Positions 41,783 through 50,598 of a DNA stretch of 64,000 nucleotides are shown here, one piece after another. This stretch comes from Paenibacillus sp. FSL R10-2782 (GTDB taxonomy: Bacteria > Bacillota > Bacilli > Paenibacillales > Paenibacillaceae). A program made the translations under genes and the position numbers. The stretch's first letter is position 1, and every line of letters begins with the position of its first letter. The stretch is taken from assembly GCF_038592985.1 (NCBI RefSeq), contig NZ_CP151951.1, positions 3,029,001 through 3,093,000 of the forward strand, written 5' to 3'. Under the pieces are notes generated by a model. It worked only from the letters and a program-made list of their open reading frames with translations, ran no database searches and was not told the origin of the DNA.

Positions 41783-42690
41783 TTGTTCCCTCCCTTCTTC
41801 ACATCAGCGGGCTGACTGCTCGTGGACTGCTGTCCATTCCCTGTATTGTCGCCTTCCTTGGCCGCTGCTACCGCAAACCCTTGAGCGATACGCTCAGCAA
41901 TTGCCTGATAGCCCTGACCGTTAGGATGAAAGTGATCAGTGGATAAATAAACCGGCAAATTTTGCTGAAATAAATCGAAGGTTGGAATTAGCGTCATATT
42001 ACTGTTTTGGTTGGTAACTGCCATAGCAGCCAGGTTCCATTCCGTCACGACAAGATTTCCCGGAATTTTCATTTCCGGCAGGTCACTAAATGGATTATAT
42101 AGTCCAACGTATATAATTTTAGCCTTCGGATTGATTTCTCCGACCTTAGTCAGCACTTTTTGCAAACGCTTGGCCGCATCAGGCAGAGCTTTGCGCAAGT
42201 CTTTAAGCGTAGGTGGCTCTTTGCCAGTTTGGGCAGCTTGTGCCCCCTGAAACAAATCATTCCCGCCAATGGACACAATAATAACATTAGCTTTTTTCAA
42301 CACATAAGCTACGCCAGGCTCATTCAGTTTGGTCAAAAGTCCTTGAGTCGTCAGCCCGTTAATGCCCAGATTGTTAATGAGCTGAGCCTTATGGCCTTCC
42401 TGATCATTTAACAAGGTCACCGACCGTCGTACAAAACCGCTGCCTGAGTCATCGCCAGTTCCTTTTGCCAGCGAATCTCCAATGGCTGCGACCCGAAACT
42501 CCCCCGCCTGAGTTGCAGCGGCTGGCGCATTTTGTATCTGCGATGAACCCGAATTTACCGGTTTGGTGCTAACGAACGGCTCTGGAGTCGTAATGCTTCG
42601 TACTGCGGCAATAAATCCGTACAATAATAGCAGTGTGGCGGCGATGGACACGGAACCGACAGACCGCCAGATCCATTTTGATGAATTCAC
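41779..42690 (-). CDS. Membrane-anchored SGNH/GDSL-family lipase or esterase
   Basis: Surface hydrolase of about 303 residues. An N-terminal signal-anchor helix (SVSIAATLLLLYGFIAA) is followed by the SGNH blocks: GDSLAKGTG (nucleophile Ser), a Gly in the second block, GGNDLF (Asn) and DHFHPNGQGY with the Asp-His pair. The GTG at 42690 is chosen because GGAGGG precedes it with a 7-base spacing; upstream in-frame ATGs lack a binding site. It is the first gene of a three-gene overlapping operon with the ABC ATPase and permease. It probably cleaves ester or acyl groups outside the membrane; substrate unknown. Confidence 0.88.
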   Translation of the reverse strand: MNSSKWIWRSVGSVSIAATLLLLYGFIAAVRSITTPEPFVSTKPVNSGSSQIQNAPAAATQAGEFRVAAIGDSLAKGTGDDSGSGFVRRSVTLLNDQEGHKAQLINNLGINGLTTQGLLTKLNEPGVAYVLKKANVIIVSIGGNDLFQGAQAAQTGKEPPTLKDLRKALPDAAKRLQKVLTKVGEINPKAKIIYVGLYNPFSDLPEMKIPGNLVVTEWNLAAMAVTNQNSNMTLIPTFDLFQQNLPVYLSTDHFHPNGQGYQAIAERIAQGFAVAAAKEGDNTGNGQQSTSSQPADVKKGGNK

Positions 42691-42909
42691 TCGTGTTCCC
42701 TCCTGATTACTTAGTGAAATAAACATAAAGCTTCTCATATCATTTTGCAAATAAACCGTTCTGAGTGTTATGAAGCATACATAGCATTTTGCAAACAATC
42801 TCAAAAGTGATTTCAAATCAGCAATATAGAGATCAAAACGGTTTAGTTCGTCTATCTATTGTATTTTCGAGCGTTGGGAATCAAATGATTCAAAATGCTG
42901 AAGTATGTT

Positions 42910-42938
42910 AAAAAGGATGGCATATCGCCATCCTTTTT
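42910..42938 (-). terminator. Terminator after the AIM24-family gene
   Basis: Perfect 12-base arms AAAAAGGATGGC / GCCATCCTTTTT around a 5-base loop, with T runs in both directions. It lies about 55 bp past the gene's stop. Confidence 0.88.
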
Positions 42939-42992
42939 ATTACGCCTTTTTGGTTCGTTTAGCTCATCCTTTACCTCTGTATAGACGAAAAA

Positions 42993-43673
42993 CTACTTGC
43001 TATCAGGTATAAAGCTTTTGATCCATTGTCCGAAGCTACCCGGATTTCGGCTTTGGATCAATACCGTTCCCTCACCGCGAAAACGGCATACAAGTGCTTC
43101 TCCGCTCGTTACACTGGACAACCAGCCTTTGGACGCTTTTTCAATTTTGTAATCCATATAGTCCGGCCATGCCACCAGATGAGCGTTATCAATAATACGC
43201 TCCTCTCCGGGTGCAACATAAATCGGATATATGGCTCCATAAGAGGACAAAAATACTGTTCCGCGACCGCTGATTTCAACGATAAAAAAACCTTCGCCCG
43301 AGAACAATCCTTTCATCAGATTCTGCATTTTAGTGCTGACCTCAATGCCCTCCGTACACGCCAGGAAGCCATCCTTTTGCACCAAGAGACTATACGTACC
43401 GTCCAGTTCCACCGCTTGTACATCACCTATACTTGCGGGAGCAAGCAGCACTTCAGCCGGCCCCCGAGATGCTCTCAGCTCCTGAAAAAAGAATTTCTCC
43501 CCGCTCAGCATCCGGCCTAAGCCGCGCAATAATCCACCATCCACAGTCCCCTTTATGTCCACGCTGGAAGACATGGAAACCATAGCTCCCATCTCCGCTT
43601 TAATCGTTTCTCCGGGGTTCATCTGTACCTTGAGCATAGCAAAAGCACCTTCATGCAAAATTTCGTAGCTCAT
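42993..43673 (-). CDS. AIM24-family (TIGR00266) protein
   Basis: Beta-rich protein of about 226 residues matching the AIM24/TIGR00266 family, a tryptophan-RNA-binding-attenuator-like fold of unclear function in bacteria. Family signatures are GAMVSMSSSVDIKGTVDGG, the LSGEKFFFQEL segment, GEGFFIVEISGRGTVFLSS and IDNAHLVAWPDYMDYKIEK. The ATG at 43673 is preferred because AGGTGAACG precedes it; the frame opens seven codons earlier. It is monocistronic with its own terminator. No signal peptide is seen. Confidence 0.9.
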   Translation of the reverse strand: MSYEILHEGAFAMLKVQMNPGETIKAEMGAMVSMSSSVDIKGTVDGGLLRGLGRMLSGEKFFFQELRASRGPAEVLLAPASIGDVQAVELDGTYSLLVQKDGFLACTEGIEVSTKMQNLMKGLFSGEGFFIVEISGRGTVFLSSYGAIYPIYVAPGEERIIDNAHLVAWPDYMDYKIEKASKGWLSSVTSGEALVCRFRGEGTVLIQSRNPGSFGQWIKSFIPDSK

Positions 43674-43811
43674 TCGTTCACCTGACTTTCCCATAAGTTA
43701 TTAGTTATCAATATAGCTTGGTGTTATCATACTATACTTGCCACACTTATGCCTGTCTTGCATATAAGCAAGAATAATAGTTAAAGCGCAGCATTAGCAG
43801 GGCAACAACGT

Positions 43812-43843
43812 AAAAAAGCCCGCTGAACATGTCAGCAGGCCCT
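43812..43843 (-). terminator. Terminator after the CAP-domain gene
   Basis: Arms GCCTGCTGA and TCAGCGGGC (one mismatch) with a 5-base loop, then TTTTTT on the minus strand; about 75 bp past the stop. Confidence 0.75.
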
Positions 43844-43916
43844 TAAAACTAGCGTTAGGCTGTCAGTATAATACCTTAACATAATGACGTTTAAAACGCT
43901 TTTTTATGATCGACTT

Positions 43917-44654
43917 TTAGTTACGTGTAAATTCCTGAACCCAATATCCATTATAGTAAGCTACACCGATTTGTGTATATTCTGCCTTCAAAATATTTTC
44001 ACGGTGTCCCTGACTGTTCATCCAGGCCTTCATCACTTCTTGTGGTGTTTGTTGTCCCATTGCAATATTTTCACCCGCATACGTATAACTTACGCCGAAT
44101 TTCTTCATCATATCAAATGGTGAGCCATAGGTCGGAGATGTATGAGAAAAGTAATTATTAGTACTCATATCCTTCGCTTTAGCCAAAGCTACTTCCGTAA
44201 GCTTCGCGTCGGAAGTCAGTGGCTTCAGACCATTTTTGCTGCGCTCGTTGTTTACCAGCTTTACAACCTCTGCTGCAAATTGAGACTTGCTAGGCTGTGC
44301 ATCCGATCCTGCGGACTGACCTGCACCTGCTTTGGTGTTCTGAGCTTGATTCTGCTGCTGGTTAGCAGACTGTGAAACATTTTGGTTTCCCTGTTTGGTT
44401 ACTTGCTTGCCCGAAGAAGGATTCCCTGTTTGAGTTTTAGCCTTGTCCTGTCCGAAACAATCCGTATTTACGTTCTTCGTTACTGTCGTCGTCCCATTGG
44501 ACAATTGAACAGAGTATCCGCTATTTTGTAGCCACTGTTGTAGCTGCGCCGACAAATCGTTAGCCGGTGCTGCTGATGCCGGAACGATGAATCCTGCGGA
44601 TAAAACGGCGCTTAAACTTCCCATCACCAGTGTTTTTTTCAACATATTCTTCAT
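43917..44654 (-). CDS. Secreted CAP/SCP-domain protein (YkwD-like)
   Basis: Exported protein of 245 residues: signal peptide (about 28 residues, ending ASAA), a polar N-terminal part, a Gln/Asn-rich linker, and a C-terminal CAP domain at about residues 125-245. CAP hallmarks are LVNNERSKNGLKPL, YFSHTSP, the metal-site histidine, YAGENIAMG and SQGHRENIL. YkwD-type CAP proteins are associated with spores and the cell surface in Bacillales; the precise biochemical role is not known. The ATG follows AAGGAGATG. Confidence 0.92.
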   Translation of the reverse strand: MKNMLKKTLVMGSLSAVLSAGFIVPASAAPANDLSAQLQQWLQNSGYSVQLSNGTTTVTKNVNTDCFGQDKAKTQTGNPSSGKQVTKQGNQNVSQSANQQQNQAQNTKAGAGQSAGSDAQPSKSQFAAEVVKLVNNERSKNGLKPLTSDAKLTEVALAKAKDMSTNNYFSHTSPTYGSPFDMMKKFGVSYTYAGENIAMGQQTPQEVMKAWMNSQGHRENILKAEYTQIGVAYYNGYWVQEFTRN

Positions 44655-44875
44655 TTCGTCATCTCCTTGTTGTATTAATTTCTTGGCGTGTACATGTTCG
44701 CTCCGAACATGCGTGGTTACAACTTTGTAATCTTTACTCTAGCAGTATATCATGTTTCCTAGCAGGATCAATGGTGTAAAAGTTGGTAAAAAAATAGCCC
44801 CGCTCGGCAATGGCCTAAACAGGACTGATCTATGGTAATGAGGCTCTGAATATAATCCGGGCTTATACAGGACTA

Positions 44876-45337
44876 TTATTTAAGCTTTTTGCTAAAACGG
44901 TAGCCTTGCTTTTCAAAGCCGATTCGGTTGTAGAATGCATGTGCCTCTATTTGTTTGAGGCGGTTATTCGCTCCGGTAATGAACAAATGGAGACTTCCTT
45001 GCTCACGTCCCCACTCCTCACCACAGGCCACCAGGCGCTTGCCGATGCCCTCGCCGCGATACTCCTTGCTCACGACCAGCATGGTGATTTGTACGGCAGG
45101 ATCAGGATAAGCCAAGCTTTGAGCCGTATGCATGCCGATTACGCCGACAACACGACCATCCATTTCTGCAACCATCATATTGGCTTGACAGTCCTCCTGC
45201 GTAGTTCCCATAACTTCTTTCATCACACCACAAGTCATCGGATATCCGACTTCTCTTAGCAGTCCTGTTACGGCTTCGCAATCGCCAAGCTCTACGGAAC
45301 GAATTGTCAGTACTGGAATCATCACATTGTTAGACAT
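44876..45337 (-). CDS. GNAT-family N-acetyltransferase
   Basis: Acetyl-CoA-dependent acetyltransferase of 153 residues. Strand 4 and the CoA pyrophosphate loop are MLVVSKEYRGEGIGKRLV, fitting the GNAT Q/RxxGxG/A motif, and the end HAFYNRIGFEKQGYRFSKKL is typical of the fold. The ATG follows GGAGGTAAATC and overlaps the purT stop by 8 bp, so it is translationally coupled to purT. The acceptor substrate is unknown. Confidence 0.9.
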   Translation of the reverse strand: MSNNVMIPVLTIRSVELGDCEAVTGLLREVGYPMTCGVMKEVMGTTQEDCQANMMVAEMDGRVVGVIGMHTAQSLAYPDPAVQITMLVVSKEYRGEGIGKRLVACGEEWGREQGSLHLFITGANNRLKQIEAHAFYNRIGFEKQGYRFSKKLK

Positions 45338-46514
45338 GATTTACCTCCACTTTCAGCTTATTGGCAGCTTCTTTGGCCGTCTTCCGTGCTGTTTCCACAT
45401 CTCCCGCAGCGCTAAGCGCTACAGCCATCCGGCGTCCCGGCTTGGTTTCAGGCTTCCCGAACACTCGCACCTGTGTCCGAGGTAGCAATAATGCATCATG
45501 CAGACCTCCGATTAGAAAATCCCGTGTAGCCTGTTCTGCCTTCAAGGTAGCCGAAGCCCCAGGGGTTAGCAGTGTAACCGACGGTATCGGGAATCCGAGA
45601 ATGGCCCGCACATGAAGCGCAAATTCCGACAAATCCTGCGTAATCATCGTTACCATTCCCGTATCATGCGGACGGGGGGATACTTCACTGAATACGACGC
45701 CATCAGCCGTTAAAAACAGCTCTACGCCAAACAATCCGTAACCACCCAGTTCATTCGTAATCGTACGGGCAATGTCCTCCGCGTCCGAGAGCTGCTTGTC
45801 CGTCATGCCATGAGGCTGCCATGATTCGACATAATCCCCATCCTTTTGAATGTGGCCAATCGGTGGGCAAAAAGTCGTACCCGATACCGATCTGACAGTC
45901 AATAACGTAATTTCACTCTCAAACGGAACAAAGGCTTCAACAATGACACGTGTTGTTTTGGCACGTGCGCCTTCCAGCGCCGTATTCCAGCAGGATTCCG
46001 CATCTTCGGGTGTCCGGCATACAGACTGCCCTTTACCCGATGAACTCATCAAGGGCTTGACTACGCATGGCGTGCCCAACTCATGAACCGCTGACCGCAA
46101 CTGCTCAAAATCATCTGCAAAGCGGTAGGCGGCGGTCGGAAGCTGCAACTTCTCAGCAGCAAGCCTGCGAATGCCTTCCCGGTCCATCGTAAGACGGGCG
46201 GCCCGGGCCGTTGGAACTACGTGAAATCCCTCTTGCTCCAATTCTTCCAAAGCACCCGTAGCAATAGCTTCGATTTCAGGTACAATTATGTCGGGCTTTT
46301 CCTTGCGAATCAGTACCTTCAACGCCTCAGCATCCTGCATATCCAAACAATAAGAACGATGAGCCACCTGCATTGCTGGAGCCAGTTCATAGCGGTCTAC
46401 AGCAATACATTCCACGCCAAGCCGCTGAGCTTCAATAATGACTTCTTTTCCCAATTCGCCGCTACCCAGCAGCAGCATTTTTTTAGCCCCGGCAGAAAAA
46501 GGAGCACCCCACAT
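45330..46514 (-). CDS. purT: Formate-dependent phosphoribosylglycinamide formyltransferase (GAR transformylase 2)
   Basis: ATP-grasp enzyme of 394 residues that makes formyl-GAR from GAR, formate and ATP in purine synthesis, a folate-independent alternative to PurN. Recognisable segments are LLLGSGELGKEVIIEAQRLG, PEIEAIATGALEELE, VVKPLMSSSGKGQSV (ATP-binding loop), GLFGVELFL and FSEVSPRPHDTGMVT. The ATG follows GGGGGAAGAG. It is followed by a coupled GNAT gene. No PurR box was recognised upstream, though a perfect palindrome of 16 bases lies near 46617-46632. Confidence 0.95.
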   Translation of the reverse strand: MWGAPFSAGAKKMLLLGSGELGKEVIIEAQRLGVECIAVDRYELAPAMQVAHRSYCLDMQDAEALKVLIRKEKPDIIVPEIEAIATGALEELEQEGFHVVPTARAARLTMDREGIRRLAAEKLQLPTAAYRFADDFEQLRSAVHELGTPCVVKPLMSSSGKGQSVCRTPEDAESCWNTALEGARAKTTRVIVEAFVPFESEITLLTVRSVSGTTFCPPIGHIQKDGDYVESWQPHGMTDKQLSDAEDIARTITNELGGYGLFGVELFLTADGVVFSEVSPRPHDTGMVTMITQDLSEFALHVRAILGFPIPSVTLLTPGASATLKAEQATRDFLIGGLHDALLLPRTQVRVFGKPETKPGRRMAVALSAAGDVETARKTAKEAANKLKVEVNHV

Positions 46515-46616
46515 CTTGAACTCTTCCCCCTCTGAAGATATTGCTCTGATCTCTTTTCATCTTTATTTTCAGGGTTTAGCTCCAAGAATGCAATAGCGCT
46601 CCGCATTTAAATTTAC

Positions 46617-46632
46617 AAAAATCGCGATTTTT
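46617..46632. repeat. Perfect 16-base palindrome upstream of purT
   Basis: AAAAATCGCGATTTTT, with no loop, sits between the ABC exporter stop (46644) and purT. It could be a regulator-binding site for purT or part of a weak terminator of the ABC operon. Confidence 0.4.
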
Positions 46633-46643
46633 TGATCTTTTTT

Positions 46644-48482
46644 TTACAAAAATCTGAACTGTGCTTCCACCAGCCCCCGATAAATTCCATGTTTTTTCAT
46701 CAATTGTTCATGATTCCCACCTTCTTGGATCTGCCCATGATCCAGCACGACGATATGATCGGCATTCCGAATGGTGGACAAACGGTGAGCAACCATGAAG
46801 GAGGTTCTGCCTTCCAGCAACACCTGAAGAGCCTCCTGAATTTTTAGCTCTGTTTCCGTATCTATACTGGCTGTGGCTTCATCCAAAATGAGAATTCGTG
46901 GATTAGCCAGCAAAGCGCGGGCAAAGGATAATAGCTGGCGCTGGCCCATGGACAGCATACCGCCCCGCTCCTCTACCTCTGTTTCATAGCCGCCCGGCAA
47001 ATGAACGATGAATTCATGAGCATTGACTGCCCTGGCAGCGGCTTCAATCTCCTCATCCGTTGCATCCAGTCGGCCGAATCGAATATTATCGCGGATCGTA
47101 CCTGAAAAAATAAATGTATCCTGTAATACGATGCTAATTTGACTACGCAAGCTCTCCACCGTTATATCACGCACATCATGGCCGTCAATCGTAAGTCGCC
47201 CTGATGTAATGTCATAAAATCGGCTGAGCAGGTTAATGATTGTGCTTTTACCAGATCCGGTATGCCCGACAAGCGCAATGGATTGACCCGCCTCGACAGA
47301 GAGATTAATGCCTTTAAGCGCCTGACGCCCCTTTTCATATTCAAAAACAACTTCTTCAAAATGGATATCGCCTCGAATGGGCGGCAGGTCTTGGGCTCCC
47401 GGCTTATTCGCAATATTCGGCTGTTCATCCATAAACTCAAAAATTCTTTCCGATGAAGCCATCGCAACCAGCAACTGATTGTACATTTGGCCCAGTCGAT
47501 TAATCGGGTCCCAAAAGTTCCCGACATAGTTGGCAAATGCAACCAGCAGACCTACCGTAAGCTGATCCGTCTGAATCAGATGTGCCCCGAACCAGAACAG
47601 CACAAGCGTACCCAAGCCTCCGGTAATATCAATGAGCGGGCCGAAGACCTGATTCATGGCCGATGCTTTATCCCAAGACCGTTTGCTGGAGCTGTTCATG
47701 TTATCGAAATAAGTCATATTTTCCTGCTCCTGCGTGTATGCCTGTGTCACACGGATACCCTGAATGGACTCATTCAGATGAGAGTTGATACGGGAATTCT
47801 TCATGCGTACTTCCTGCCAAGCACGGCGGATGCGCACACGCAGCTTGGTAGAGATTAAAAACATGATTGGAACAGTCACAATGACCGCCAGACCCAGCTT
47901 CCAGTTAATCAGCAGCAAAATGACGATGATTCCAGTGAGCTGTACACAGTCAATCAGAACGTTCACCGCACCATTCGTAAATAGATCCTGAAGCGAGTTG
48001 ATGTCATTCGTAACGCGTACCAATACAGATCCAGCCGGTCTTTTATCAAAAAAGTTGAAAGAAAGCTTCTGAATATGCTTGAACAGATCCTCACGCAGAT
48101 CGTAAATGACACGTTGACCGATAATATTGGTGAATTTAATGCGGTACGTACTGGCTGCCCATTGAATTAAATATAGCAACAGCACTGCTCCGGTTATGAG
48201 CAGCAGTAATTTTACACTCGGCAGTGCAGGCCCTGTGGGAGCAATCGCCTTGTCAATGGCCAGACTGATCAGATAGGGAACGGTCAGCTTGGTGATGGTA
48301 CCTAGAATCATCATGACCAGTAGTATCGGCAGGATCTGCCGGGCGTAAGGCTTCATGTATGCGAGCAATCGTTTGAATTCGGACCAGTTAAACGGTTTGT
48401 CTATGACATCATCATCCTGGTACACAAATCGCTCATTCATTTGTTTTTGAAGCGTTTTGGCTTTTTCAGCGGGTACATTCAT
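46644..48482 (-). CDS. ABC exporter half-transporter, subunit 2 (catalytically complete NBD)
   Basis: Type IV ABC exporter half-molecule of 612 residues: six membrane helices at about residues 45-330, then an NBD with Walker A GHTGSGKST, Walker B ILILDEATASID with the catalytic Glu, and switch His in VAHRLST. The signature reads LSMGQRQ instead of LSGGQ. It overlaps the preceding subunit gene by 4 bp (ATGA). Sizes and features resemble the B. subtilis YfiB/YfiC and BmrC/BmrD heterodimers, so this is probably the BmrD/YfiC-like partner of a multidrug or lipid exporter. Confidence 0.9.
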   Translation of the reverse strand: MNVPAEKAKTLQKQMNERFVYQDDDVIDKPFNWSEFKRLLAYMKPYARQILPILLVMMILGTITKLTVPYLISLAIDKAIAPTGPALPSVKLLLLITGAVLLLYLIQWAASTYRIKFTNIIGQRVIYDLREDLFKHIQKLSFNFFDKRPAGSVLVRVTNDINSLQDLFTNGAVNVLIDCVQLTGIIVILLLINWKLGLAVIVTVPIMFLISTKLRVRIRRAWQEVRMKNSRINSHLNESIQGIRVTQAYTQEQENMTYFDNMNSSSKRSWDKASAMNQVFGPLIDITGGLGTLVLFWFGAHLIQTDQLTVGLLVAFANYVGNFWDPINRLGQMYNQLLVAMASSERIFEFMDEQPNIANKPGAQDLPPIRGDIHFEEVVFEYEKGRQALKGINLSVEAGQSIALVGHTGSGKSTIINLLSRFYDITSGRLTIDGHDVRDITVESLRSQISIVLQDTFIFSGTIRDNIRFGRLDATDEEIEAAARAVNAHEFIVHLPGGYETEVEERGGMLSMGQRQLLSFARALLANPRILILDEATASIDTETELKIQEALQVLLEGRTSFMVAHRLSTIRNADHIVVLDHGQIQEGGNHEQLMKKHGIYRGLVEAQFRFL

Positions 48483-50254
48483 GGTCTCACCTGCCTTTGG
48501 GATACACCGTCAGGAGTCTGGGGTATGTAGTCGGCGTATTGAATATGATACACATCCTGATACGGACCTGGGGTGGCAATGAGCTGTTCATGCGTCCCTC
48601 GCTGGGCTATCCACCCTTCCTCCAGCACTACAATTTCATTAGCATGACGAAGTGAAGAAATACGGTGAGCAATAATAAAGGTCGTCCGTCCCCGCATAAC
48701 CTCTTGAAAACCGGTCTGGATTTCATGCTCCGTCTCCATATCGACTGCGCTGGTCGCATCATCAAGCACCAGAATTTTCGGATTTTTGAGTAATGCGCGC
48801 GCGATGGCAATCCGTTGCTTTTGCCCGCCGGACAGCCCCAGTCCCCGTTCACCGACGACTGTGTCATAACCCAATGGCAGCTCGGTAATAAATTCATGCG
48901 CCTGAGCCAGCTTGGATACGCGTATAATGTCATCCATACTGACATGGCTTAGTCCATAAGCAATGTTGTTACGGATGGAAGATGAGAACAGGAACGTCTC
49001 CTGGAACACGGAAGATATTTGAGCACGTAAATCACGGATTTTCAAATGGCGTATATCCGTTCCATCCAGCTTGATGCTGCCTGCGTTCACATTGTAAGCA
49101 CGCATAAGCAGTTGAATAATGGTGGATTTACCAGATCCGGTTCCTCCCAAAATTCCGATGACTGATCCCGGGGGCGCATCCAGGTTAATGTCAACGACAG
49201 CGGGCAGCTTATTCCCGTAAGCAAAAGTGACATGCTCAAAGGTAACATGGCCCTCCACCTGATCAGCATCGAGCGTCAGAGCATCAGCTTCATCGGTAAC
49301 ATCCACCGGTTGATTCAGTAGCTCTAAGACCCGTTCACCGGAAGCTTTGGACTGGGTATAGTTATTGATATGGAAGCCAATGTTCCAGATGGGGCCGATA
49401 ATGTACCAAATTAAGCTAAAAAAGGCGACAAGCTGCCCCAGGGTCAGCGACTTCTCAATAACCAGATAGCCCCCCATGCCCAGCAGAAGAACTACACTGA
49501 CCGAAGCAATCAGCTCCATAGCGGGGAAGAAACGGCTCCACAGGGAAGCAGCTTGGATCTGATTACTTTTGTACTGCTCATTTCGTACTGAAAATTTTTC
49601 AACCTCATATGATTCGCGGGCAAAAGATTTAACAGTGCGCACACCTGTTATATTTTCCTGCACCGCTGTCGTCAAGGCGCTGAGCGCAATCCGCATTTCC
49701 TGAAAGGTGGGGTGAATTCGGGATTCGAACTTAAACGTGACGAAGAGTAGCAAAGGCATGCTGATCATCGTAATGAGGGTGAGCTGCCAGTTGATATACA
49801 GCATCATCATAGCTCCAAATACGACCATCAGTATCACATTGAGGAGTTGGGCAAAACCAAACCCGATGAAGTTGCGAATCGCCTCCAGATCACCCGTCAA
49901 ACGGGACATGAGATCCCCCGTTTTGGCAGTGTCATAATATCTGAAGGACAAAAATTGCAGCTTTTCATAACAAGCATTGCGGAGTCGATACGCCAGATAG
50001 TTACCCAGCCGTCCACCAAAAAATCCGTGTAAAAATTGCATAAAGCCTTTGACGATCACGACTCCCAGTACAGTTAGAGCCAGCGCGGGAACTTTCCCGA
50101 AGTCACCGGGGATGATAGCGTTATCAATTAGCCTTTGGAGCAGGTTTGGATACACCAGTCCCAGGGCCGTCGCTATCGCAAGGCATAGAATGGAAAGAAA
50201 CAGATAATGTCTCCTCTCACGAAAAAAGCCCTGCAATTGCCTGAGCACTTCCAT
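48479..50254 (-). CDS. ABC exporter half-transporter, subunit 1 (degenerate catalytic site)
   Basis: Half-transporter of 591 residues, six helices then an NBD with Walker A GGTGSGKST, canonical signature LSGGQKQR and Walker B ILVLDDATSAVD. The catalytic Glu after Walker B is Asp, the mark of the degenerate nucleotide site in heterodimeric exporters such as BmrCD and TM287/288. It comes first in the operon and is coupled to subunit 2. The two chains would form one consensus and one degenerate ATP site. Substrate is not predictable. Confidence 0.9.
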   Translation of the reverse strand: MEVLRQLQGFFRERRHYLFLSILCLAIATALGLVYPNLLQRLIDNAIIPGDFGKVPALALTVLGVVIVKGFMQFLHGFFGGRLGNYLAYRLRNACYEKLQFLSFRYYDTAKTGDLMSRLTGDLEAIRNFIGFGFAQLLNVILMVVFGAMMMLYINWQLTLITMISMPLLLFVTFKFESRIHPTFQEMRIALSALTTAVQENITGVRTVKSFARESYEVEKFSVRNEQYKSNQIQAASLWSRFFPAMELIASVSVVLLLGMGGYLVIEKSLTLGQLVAFFSLIWYIIGPIWNIGFHINNYTQSKASGERVLELLNQPVDVTDEADALTLDADQVEGHVTFEHVTFAYGNKLPAVVDINLDAPPGSVIGILGGTGSGKSTIIQLLMRAYNVNAGSIKLDGTDIRHLKIRDLRAQISSVFQETFLFSSSIRNNIAYGLSHVSMDDIIRVSKLAQAHEFITELPLGYDTVVGERGLGLSGGQKQRIAIARALLKNPKILVLDDATSAVDMETEHEIQTGFQEVMRGRTTFIIAHRISSLRHANEIVVLEEGWIAQRGTHEQLIATPGPYQDVYHIQYADYIPQTPDGVSQRQVRP

Positions 50255-50453
50255 GTCAATGTCCCTCCATTAGTTGCACGACGTTGTTATATGGCTTAGT
50301 GAAGTTTACCATTCGCATTCCAAGGCGGCAAAGAGGATAACTGACCGTTTTCAGGCAGGTTCGCAATTGGCGGGTGATTAGACAAATTAAATCGCTTTCT
50401 TATTATTGAATATGGCTAATTACTCGGTATTGCTGTCTTTTTGGAGCATGCGT

Positions 50454-50485
50454 AAAACACCGGATTGTCCCGCAACCCGGTGTCT
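50454..50485 (-). terminator. Probable terminator of the dynamin gene
   Basis: Arms ACACCGG and CCGGTGT with a 12-base loop, then TTTTA on the minus strand, about 115 bp past the dynamin stop. Nothing else was recognised in the 345-bp gap 50255-50598; a 91-codon plus-strand frame there has no support. Confidence 0.55.
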
Positions 50486-50598
50486 AATGAAAGATATGCT
50501 TGTTCATGAAGCGACTGTAGCCCGCAATCTGGACGGAATGCTTATTAGGTGGCTGATTAGCGTATTTGAAAAAATGATCTTAGTCTACACGCAAAGAA

